Source: CAYLHS01 sp964383535
Lineage (GTDB): Bacteria; Actinomycetota; Acidimicrobiia; Spongiisociales; UBA4744
Reading direction: 5' to 3'
Assembly: GCA_964383535.1 (NCBI GenBank)
Contig: CAYLHS010000005.1
Coordinates: 1-48,325 of the forward strand
Length of the DNA stretch: 48,325 nt
The notes under the pieces were generated by a model that saw only the letters and a program-made list of their open reading frames with translations, did not search any database and was not told the origin of the DNA. Both the position numbers and the translations under genes were made by a program. Below are positions 42,148-48,325 of the stretch, one piece after another. Each line of letters starts with the position of its first letter. Position 1 is the stretch's first letter.

Positions 42148-43719
42148 ATGCACCCACAGGGAACCGATTCGACGTCCAGCGGCATCGACCTCGAGATGCG
42201 CGGCATCGTGAAGCGGTTCCCTGGGGTGCTCGCCAACGACCACGTCGACTTCGACGTCCACCGTGGCGAGGTCCACACGCTCCTCGGTGAGAACGGTGCA
42301 GGCAAGTCGACATTGATGAAGATCTTGTACGGGCTTCAGCAGCCCGACGAGGGCCAGATCCTCATCGACGGGAAACCCGTCACGATCTCCTCCCCCAGCG
42401 ACGCAATCGGTCACGGGATCGGCATGATCCACCAGCATTTCATGCTCGTAGAGACCATCACCGTTGCCGAGAATGTCGCCCTCGGACTCAAGTCGACCCG
42501 GGGTCTCCTCCTCGATCTCGACATCGTTTCCAAGCGGATCGAGAAACTGTCCAAAGCGTACGGCATCAAGGTCGACCCCGGAGCGTACGTCTGGCAGCTC
42601 TCCGTCGGAGAGCAGCAACGGGTGGAGATCATCAAGGCGCTCTACCGCAATGTGTCACTTCTGGCACTCGACGAGCCAACCGCCGTCCTCACACCACAGG
42701 AAGTCGATGACCTGTTCGTGACGCTCAGGCACATGGCCGCAGAGGGGCATCCACTCATCTTCATCTCGCACAAATTGCACGAGGTGCTCGACATCAGCGA
42801 TCGGGTCACCGTCTTGCGCAACGGCCGCAAGATCGGAACGGTCCCCAAGGAGGGCGCCACCAAAGCAAGCCTCGCATCGATGATGGTTGGTCGCGAAGTC
42901 ATGCTGGAACGGGAGCACACCCCGGCAGACATCGGCGCACCACGACTCGAAGTGCGGGGCTTGAGAACCAAGAACGATCGCGGCCTCGACGCACTCGACG
43001 GTATCAACCTCGACGTGAGATCGGGTGAGATCCTCGCGATCGCGGGCGTGTCAGGAAACGGCCAGCAGGAACTGGCCCAGGTGGTCGCGGGTCTTCGCCC
43101 CGCAACGGAAGGAGAGGTCCTCCTCGACGGCGTCGATGTCACCGACTGGAAGGTCGGGGAACGCCGGAAAGTCGGCCTCGCCTACATCCCCGAGAAACGC
43201 ATGCGCGACGGTGCCGTGCAGCAGTTCACCGTCGCCGAGAATCTCATACTGCACGACTATGACAAGCCACCCTTCGCGAAACACGGATTCCTCGACTTCG
43301 GGGCGATCGAGGAGCACTGTGACGAGTTGATCGGCAACTTCAACGTCAAAACGCCGTCTCAGAAGACAATGCTGAGCGCTTTGTCGGGCGGCAACATCCA
43401 GAAGGCGATCCTCGCCCGCGAGTTGTCGGGCAACCCGAAAGTCCTCATCGCGGCACAACCGACACGCGGCGTCGACATCGGGGCAACCGAGTACATCCAC
43501 CAGCGGCTTCTCGACCAGCGGTTCATCCACGAGAAGCTCCTCGATCAGCGCAAGGCCGGGACTGCAACCCTGCTCATTTCAGAGGATCTCGACGAAATCC
43601 TGGCGCTCGCAGATCGCATCGCCGTCATCTATGAGGGCCGAATCATGGGCATCGTCGACCGGGCCGACGCGACAGTCGAACAACTCGGCCTGATGATGGC
43701 GGGCGTGACCGAGGAGTGA
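42148..43719 (+). CDS. BMP-type ABC importer ATPase (double ABC cassette)
   Basis: The 523-aa protein is two fused ABC domains. The first has Walker A GENGAGKST (about 47-55), signature SVGEQQRVE and Walker B LLALDEPTAVLTP. The second has a degenerate Walker A (GVSGNGQQE) and signature LSGGNIQKA, as usual in the RbsA/nucleoside class. It energises the two permeases. GGAG lies 8 nt before ATG 42148. A large hairpin overlaps its stop codon. Confidence 0.93.
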   Translation: MHPQGTDSTSSGIDLEMRGIVKRFPGVLANDHVDFDVHRGEVHTLLGENGAGKSTLMKILYGLQQPDEGQILIDGKPVTISSPSDAIGHGIGMIHQHFMLVETITVAENVALGLKSTRGLLLDLDIVSKRIEKLSKAYGIKVDPGAYVWQLSVGEQQRVEIIKALYRNVSLLALDEPTAVLTPQEVDDLFVTLRHMAAEGHPLIFISHKLHEVLDISDRVTVLRNGRKIGTVPKEGATKASLASMMVGREVMLEREHTPADIGAPRLEVRGLRTKNDRGLDALDGINLDVRSGEILAIAGVSGNGQQELAQVVAGLRPATEGEVLLDGVDVTDWKVGERRKVGLAYIPEKRMRDGAVQQFTVAENLILHDYDKPPFAKHGFLDFGAIEEHCDELIGNFNVKTPSQKTMLSALSGGNIQKAILARELSGNPKVLIAAQPTRGVDIGATEYIHQRLLDQRFIHEKLLDQRKAGTATLLISEDLDEILALADRIAVIYEGRIMGIVDRADATVEQLGLMMAGVTEE

Positions 43720-43740
43720 GCGGCCGTCGGCTGCTCACTC
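43714..43740 (+). terminator. Hairpin overlapping the ABC ATPase stop codon
   Basis: GAGTGAGCGGCC (43714-43725) pairs with GGCTGCTCACTC (43729-43740), a 12-bp stem with one G-U and a 3-nt GTC loop. The TGA stop (43717-43719) lies inside the stem. No T-run follows. It probably ends the importer operon. Confidence 0.6.
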
Positions 43741-43828
43741 CGTACCTCGTGCCTCGTACCGGCGCGGCCCGCCCCGTGGTCGCGGAACGCGCCAGGTCGC
43801 GTACCAGGCACAAGACACGAAGGCACTC
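43737..43828 (-). repeat. Interspersed intergenic repeat, copy C (inverted)
   Basis: On the minus strand the sequence reads CTTCGTGTCTTGTGCCTGGTA at its start, CGGGGCGGGCCGCGCC at its core and GGTACGAGG near its end, aligning with copy B. On the plus strand its start shows a heptamer-like run CGTACCT CGTGCCT CGTACCG. It occupies the gap between the convergent ABC ATPase and YgfK genes. Confidence 0.55.
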
Positions 43829-43847
43829 GGGTCGTTTGTCGATCGAA

Positions 43848-46800
43848 CTAGCCGCCTGCGACGGGCAAGTAGGGCATCGACCCTCGCACGCCCTGCATGA
43901 CGGCATACATGGTCGCCGCCGCCTCGAGCCGCAGGACCGCTCCCTCCTCCCCTGAGGCATCGATGACTGTGAACGCGTCGGGGTCGACGTGCACGGTGCC
44001 CTGCGGACTCTCGTAGGTGAGCGAGCCGTTCATCTCGACGCGGTGCGTCTCCCCCGCGAATCGCCCTTCTACAGCCGTGTCGAAGAGCATGAAGGCATTG
44101 TCCGTCTCGGCCAGGAAGTCGTCTCTGTCGAGGTAGAGACGTGGCTTGTCGCGATAGGGTTCGCCTGCAGTTGGGCAGAATGTCACACAGTTCCCGCACT
44201 CGTTGCAGAAGTCGGTGAGCACCGCGATCTGGTATCCCTGTTCGACCGAGAACGGCCCGCCCGGTGCGACCCTCGCCTTTCCGTCCCCGATCGTGACAAC
44301 GGGCAGATCGAACGACAAGGGCTCCATCTGGTAGGTCACCAGCGCCATGTTGGGACAGACACCGACGCAGATGCTGCAGTAGAGGTCGCAATCGAGACAG
44401 CGAGACGCCTCTTCCTGTGCCTCTTCCACGGTGTACGGGAACGTCCCCATCTGGAAGTTCTTGCGCTCGTCGACCGGTACGTGGGTGATGGGCACTCGAT
44501 ACGCTCGGCGGGCCTTCCGCACCTGGATGTCCGCAACCGAGAACATCGGCTGGTTCCTCGGTACCGGCACCACGCGGCCGCCTTCCCGCCCGATGATCGT
44601 CGCAACGGCCACCTTGGCGTCACCTGCCGCCTTCACGATCGATGCCGGCCCGGGTGCGGCGACGTCACCCGCAGCGAAGACCCCCGGGATCGACGTCTCC
44701 ATCGTTGCCGGATCGACATCGAGGTATCCACCGCGAGTCAACGCCGGCACCTCCTCATCGAAGAAGTCGATCAGCGCATGCTGGCTGATCGCAAGGATCA
44801 TCGTGTCGAACGGAAGCTCGAACTCGGATCCTTCGACCGTGTGCGGCACCTTCCGACCGGACGCGTCCCTGTCGCCCCGATACTCGTTGTGTACGCACAT
44901 CATTCCGGCGAGGGCTCCGTCTTCGACTAGGAGCCCAACGGGACTGGTCAGCTCCTCCACACGGATGCCTTCCTCGAGCAGCAGATGAACCTCTTCTCTG
45001 TCTGCGGGCATCTGATCGATCGTGCGTCGATACACCACTGCCACGTGATCCGCTCCGAGTCGCCAGGAAGTTCGCGCGCAGTCCATTGCAGTGTCTCCGG
45101 CTCCGATGACGGCCACCCTGTCTCCGATCGGCGCCGGGTGGCCCTCTCGTGCCGCTCTGAGGAAGTGGAGCGCATCCATGACCCCGTCGGCATCCTCACC
45201 CTCGAGACCGAGACGCTTGCCGATCTGGGCGCCGGCAGCGACCAGGACGTAGCGGTAGCCCTGCTTCCGTAGGTCCGAAATGGTGAAGTCTCGCCCCGCG
45301 GTCTGACCGAATCTGGTCTCAACGCCAAGGTCATCGACGACCTTCACATCCTTGTCGATCTCGAGCTGGGGAAGCCGGTACTCGGGAATCGCGCCGGACA
45401 CCATACCGCCCGGGTAGGGGTGTTGTTCGAACATCGTGACGTCGAATCCCTCTGCGGCGAGCAGCTCGGCGGCCGACAGACCTGCCGGGCCTGCTCCGAT
45501 GATCGCTACCTTGGCCCCAGTCGAGGGATTCGGGACCGTTGCCGGGGGTTCGGTCTCGAGCGTCATCACGAACCGCTTCATGTCCCTGATCGCCAGCGGC
45601 TCGTCATAGTGGGTCCTGATGCACGTCTGCTCGCACAAGTGGTCGCAGACCTGACCGAGGATCGTCGGAATCGGGTTGTCCTGACGGGTGACCTCTACGG
45701 CCGTCGCCCAATCTCCATCCCGGACGGCGCGCATGTACTCGGGGACCCGCTGGTTGACCGGGCATTCGTCCTCGCATGGGGCAGCGATGCAGTCGAACAG
45801 GTCGAGGGGACGAACGGTCTTGGAGCGGCTCCTGAGGAACGAGCCCTTTCTGAGATCCCATGCGTGTCGCGTCTCGGCCGAGTAGGCACGCAGGTTGACC
45901 CGCGCGGCGGCTGCGACCAGGGCACGACGAGTCGTGGGGTTTCGAGGGAGAACGCCACCCTCGCTCAAGCCTGCCACCTCTTCGGCGGCGTGTTCGGTCC
46001 CGAGGCTCGCGGCGAACATGTCTGTGAGCTCACCCGGGCGTTCCAGGGCGGTGCGGACGATCAACTCGTCCAGGTTCTGTGCCTCGGCGAGGTCGAGCGC
46101 TGCATCTGTGGTCTCGAAGTACTGCAGCATCCGCATGTACCCACCGGACTTGAGTAGATCGCTGCACACGGTGACGGTGCTCATTCCCGAGGCGAGAAGC
46201 GCCGGTACGTTGAAGGCGTCCGCTCCCCCGGCGAAGGACATCAGCAGGCCGCCTGCGAACTCTTCATCGAGTTTGTTCGCGACATTGGTGGTGATCGCGT
46301 GAAGTGCACGGCCTGACATGTACATCGTTTCGTCGGTGAACACGTCTCGGAAGTTCTCCACTTCCAGCGTGTTCGTGAGCTTGACGCCGAAGGTGAGATC
46401 CTCCGCCTCCCCGACGGCTTTGAGCCTGCTCAGCATCGGAACGGCGTCCGCGTACTGGAGGTCGTGGCCGAACGCGGCGTCGGGGACCGGCACATCCCGG
46501 TAGCCCAGATCCAACAGGATGGATCGCACACCCCCCGGACCCAGCAGCGTTGGATTCAGCTTCACGCTCGTATGCAAATGCCGCTGCTTCATGAGGTACC
46601 GACTGATCGTCTCGATCTCGTCTGGAGGACAGCCATGCATCGTGGAAAGGGTGATGCTGTCCGACAGGCGTGTCGGGATGTCGATGGTGCGAATCTCCGG
46701 GTAGTCCGCTGCGACGATGTCGACCATTGCGCTGAGGCGTTCAGAGGCGTCGTTCATCTGCTCGAAGTACCACTGGACGTTGGGCTGCTGGATACCGGCG

Positions 46801-47270
46801 TAGTCGTACCCGACGCTCATGTTGAAGATCAGGCCGGGACCATCGCCGGGGAAGCCGAGCCTCCGATGCAGACCGTGGATGAGCACCCATGCCCTGAGGT
46901 ACTCCTCGAACGACTCGTGTACCTTCAGCTCCTGCGACCACTCGACGTTGTAGCCCTCGTCCTGGCAGTCGATGCATGGCTTGGGCACGTCGAGCTCATC
47001 GAGCGTTTGCACCGTCTTCAGCTCGATGAATCGCGCACCGTGGAGCCACGCGACGACGATGTTCTGGGCCATCTGGGTGTGCGGCCCGGCGGCAACCCCA
47101 AATGGTGTGTCGAGCGCCTGGCCGTAGACGTTGGTCCGGTAGCGGTTCGTCGGATCCGGAACGAAGAACGCGGAACGCGGGAACCCGAAGATGGTGTCTT
47201 CTGCGTCGAGTTCGGAGAAGACCCATCTGCTCAGCTCGCGGGCGCTGATCGGGTGGAATCGATCGGACAT
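43848..47270 (-). CDS. ygfK: YgfK-like multidomain FAD/iron-sulfur oxidoreductase
   Basis: The 1140-aa protein joins an N-terminal dihydroorotate/dihydropyrimidine dehydrogenase-like barrel (FGVAAGPHTQMAQN, CIDCQDEGYN, MHGCPPDEI), a GltD-like Fe-S segment (APCEDECPVNQRVPEYM, CDHLCEQTCIR), a two-dinucleotide flavin/NAD(P)H module (GAGPAGLSAAELLAAEGFDV, VAVIGAGDTAMDC) and C-terminal Cys clusters (CLDCDLYCSICVGVCPN; CNECGNCVTFCPTAGEP). This is the YgfK layout, called putative selenate reductase subunit in E. coli, and the gene is linked to purine catabolism there. Start ATG 47270 has GGAG 8 nt upstream. Thirteen bp downstream of ssnA. Substrate not known. Confidence 0.85.
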   Translation of the reverse strand: MSDRFHPISARELSRWVFSELDAEDTIFGFPRSAFFVPDPTNRYRTNVYGQALDTPFGVAAGPHTQMAQNIVVAWLHGARFIELKTVQTLDELDVPKPCIDCQDEGYNVEWSQELKVHESFEEYLRAWVLIHGLHRRLGFPGDGPGLIFNMSVGYDYAGIQQPNVQWYFEQMNDASERLSAMVDIVAADYPEIRTIDIPTRLSDSITLSTMHGCPPDEIETISRYLMKQRHLHTSVKLNPTLLGPGGVRSILLDLGYRDVPVPDAAFGHDLQYADAVPMLSRLKAVGEAEDLTFGVKLTNTLEVENFRDVFTDETMYMSGRALHAITTNVANKLDEEFAGGLLMSFAGGADAFNVPALLASGMSTVTVCSDLLKSGGYMRMLQYFETTDAALDLAEAQNLDELIVRTALERPGELTDMFAASLGTEHAAEEVAGLSEGGVLPRNPTTRRALVAAAARVNLRAYSAETRHAWDLRKGSFLRSRSKTVRPLDLFDCIAAPCEDECPVNQRVPEYMRAVRDGDWATAVEVTRQDNPIPTILGQVCDHLCEQTCIRTHYDEPLAIRDMKRFVMTLETEPPATVPNPSTGAKVAIIGAGPAGLSAAELLAAEGFDVTMFEQHPYPGGMVSGAIPEYRLPQLEIDKDVKVVDDLGVETRFGQTAGRDFTISDLRKQGYRYVLVAAGAQIGKRLGLEGEDADGVMDALHFLRAAREGHPAPIGDRVAVIGAGDTAMDCARTSWRLGADHVAVVYRRTIDQMPADREEVHLLLEEGIRVEELTSPVGLLVEDGALAGMMCVHNEYRGDRDASGRKVPHTVEGSEFELPFDTMILAISQHALIDFFDEEVPALTRGGYLDVDPATMETSIPGVFAAGDVAAPGPASIVKAAGDAKVAVATIIGREGGRVVPVPRNQPMFSVADIQVRKARRAYRVPITHVPVDERKNFQMGTFPYTVEEAQEEASRCLDCDLYCSICVGVCPNMALVTYQMEPLSFDLPVVTIGDGKARVAPGGPFSVEQGYQIAVLTDFCNECGNCVTFCPTAGEPYRDKPRLYLDRDDFLAETDNAFMLFDTAVEGRFAGETHRVEMNGSLTYESPQGTVHVDPDAFTVIDASGEEGAVLRLEAAATMYAVMQGVRGSMPYLPVAGG

Positions 47271-47283
47271 GCTCACACTCCTC

Positions 47284-48325
47284 TCACAGCCGGGCGTGAA
47301 GTCGCTTCGCCTGCTCCCGAGCCTTGGCTCGGATCTCCTTCGCGTCGACCTTCGTCGGGCAGCCATTCTCGAACACGACCTCACCGTCCACCACGACCTT
47401 CACGGGGAGGACGCCGGGGGTGAACGCCAGGTGCCAGGGATCCATCGGCTCGTAGGACCATGTCACCTCATCCTCGAGTGCCTCAGGCGCGAGGTTCCAT
47501 CCTTCCTCCAGCCACTTCCACGCCGTCTCGGGCGACGCGGTCACGTCGACGGACCGGTGCATGACGTAGGCGAGACGGAACGACTCGACCATCGCTGCAC
47601 CGATTCCGTCCGTGCCGAGCGCGACGGGATTGTCGAATCGCACCGGGTTCGCGTATCCGACGGCGTTGTTCAGATTGGATCGAGGGTTGTGCACGATCGT
47701 GCCGTGGAGCTCGTGGTCAGTCTGCAGATGCACGGCGTGAACGAGCAGCCAGTCGTCGGTCGCCAATCCTCGCAGCTTGAATGCGGCGTCCCTGTCCACC
47801 TCGCCTTCCGCGACATGGATGTGAACACCGACCCTCAACTCCTCGGCGAGCCCTGCGGCAGCTTCGAGGCTCCGATCTGTGCAGGTGAACGCAGCGTGGA
47901 TTCCCACGAGCCCGTTGCCACCGGCCTTGATGAAGCGTTCATTCTCTGCGAGTCCCCGCTCGGCCCCATCCTGCCCATGCCGGTCGGTGATCCCGTAGGC
48001 ACAGACCACCCGTACACCCACCTCGGCACAGGCGTCCGCGATTACCGACAGGCTGCCCTCGATCGCGTTCGGCGACTCGTGGTGATCGATGATGACGGTG
48101 GTCCCCTGTTCGAGTGCTTCGAGTGCGCCGAGTTTGGCGGACCATTCGAGCATCTCGAGATCGAGCGCCGTGTCGAGCCTCCACCAGACCTGCTCGAGGA
48201 TCTCCAGGAAGTTGGTTGGGGTCACCGGCGGGGCGGGCATGCCCCGAGCAAGCGTCGAATAGAGGTGGTGGTGTGCGCACACCATGCCAGGGGTCGTCGA
48301 TGCCATAGAACCTCCTGCCGCAAAC
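47284..48325 (-). CDS. ssnA: SsnA-like amidohydrolase, 5' end beyond window
   Basis: The visible 346 residues match E. coli SsnA as I remember it: PGMVCAHHHLYSTLARGM (HxH metal pair), WWRLDTALD, TTVIIDHHESPNAIEGSLS, HIHVAEGE, LVHAVHL, HNPRSNLNNAVGYANP and ALGTDGIG with the metal Asp. SsnA is thought to act on purine-derived or other cyclic amidines; its substrate is unsettled. The reading frame stays open to the right edge, and relatives have about 60 more N-terminal residues. I therefore treat it as partial. An ATG at 48306 with AGGAGG 4 nt upstream is an alternative start that would lose the N-terminal beta-sandwich. Confidence 0.8.
   Translation of the reverse strand, partial: FAAGGSMASTTPGMVCAHHHLYSTLARGMPAPPVTPTNFLEILEQVWWRLDTALDLEMLEWSAKLGALEALEQGTTVIIDHHESPNAIEGSLSVIADACAEVGVRVVCAYGITDRHGQDGAERGLAENERFIKAGGNGLVGIHAAFTCTDRSLEAAAGLAEELRVGVHIHVAEGEVDRDAAFKLRGLATDDWLLVHAVHLQTDHELHGTIVHNPRSNLNNAVGYANPVRFDNPVALGTDGIGAAMVESFRLAYVMHRSVDVTASPETAWKWLEEGWNLAPEALEDEVTWSYEPMDPWHLAFTPGVLPVKVVVDGEVVFENGCPTKVDAKEIRAKAREQAKRLHARL

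Noticed and set aside
48304..48318. AGGAGG followed by ATG as the true start of ssnA
   Set aside because: The spacing is good, but it would remove the N-terminal part that the amidohydrolase fold needs, and the frame remains open upstream to the window edge. Left as an alternative.

Overview
The window is GC-rich, densely coded actinobacterial chromosome. I infer a deep-branching, non-mycobacterial actinobacterium, possibly Acidimicrobiia-like. The left half follows the gene order known from Mycobacterium around relA-apt-secF-secD-ruvBAC-yebC-pdxT-pdxS-pimA-patA-pgsA-thrS. It differs by including tgt and queA and by threonine-rich secretory linkers. No rRNA, tRNA, CRISPR array or insertion sequence is visible. 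No gene-free stretch exceeds about 165 bases.

Layout. 1-122 (-): start of a type IV prepilin-like gene cut by the window edge. 204-14802 (-): a nearly unbroken housekeeping run of rel, apt, secF, secD, yajC, tgt, queA, ruvB, ruvA, ruvC, yebC, pdxT, pdxS, a PimA-like glycosyltransferase, a PatA-like acyltransferase and a PgsA-like CDP-alcohol phosphatidyltransferase. Most neighbours overlap by ATGA, GTGA or TTGA. 14887-18302 (+): an EF-G paralogue and a mitochondrial-type citrate synthase, ended by two hairpins. 18465-23002 (-): an MMPL/RND transporter and thrS. 23079-25551 (+): a degenerate APH-fold kinase, two small cysteine-motif proteins and a patatin-like lipase.

25536-48325 is a catabolic island centred on purines and ureido compounds. 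It holds an adenine deaminase, an 8-oxoguanine deaminase, a three-subunit xanthine dehydrogenase-type molybdenum hydroxylase, a nucleoside/purine-type BMP ABC importer, a YgfK-like flavin/iron-sulfur oxidoreductase and an SsnA-like amidohydrolase. Between these sits a six-gene minus-strand run: ATCase-like transcarbamylase, YgeW-like transcarbamylase, carbamate kinase, threonine-synthase-like PLP enzyme, a second fold-type-II PLP enzyme and a zinc alcohol dehydrogenase.

How it may work (inference). The importer brings in purines or nucleosides. The deaminases and the molybdenum hydroxylase convert them to hypoxanthine, xanthine or urate. After ring opening (enzymes not in this window), two transcarbamylases could phosphorolyse ureido groups to carbamoyl phosphate, from which carbamate kinase makes ATP. 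The PLP enzymes would eliminate ammonia from the amino-acid remnant. The set resembles the E. coli ygeW-yqeA-ygfK-ssnA-xdh group, but no hyuA, ygeX, ygeY or uricase is visible. The ATCase-like enzyme has lost aspartate-binding residues, and the PLP pair may stand in for YgeX.

Three copies of a roughly 90-bp intergenic repeat with a conserved GC-rich core lie at 18.3, 37.9 and 43.8 kb.
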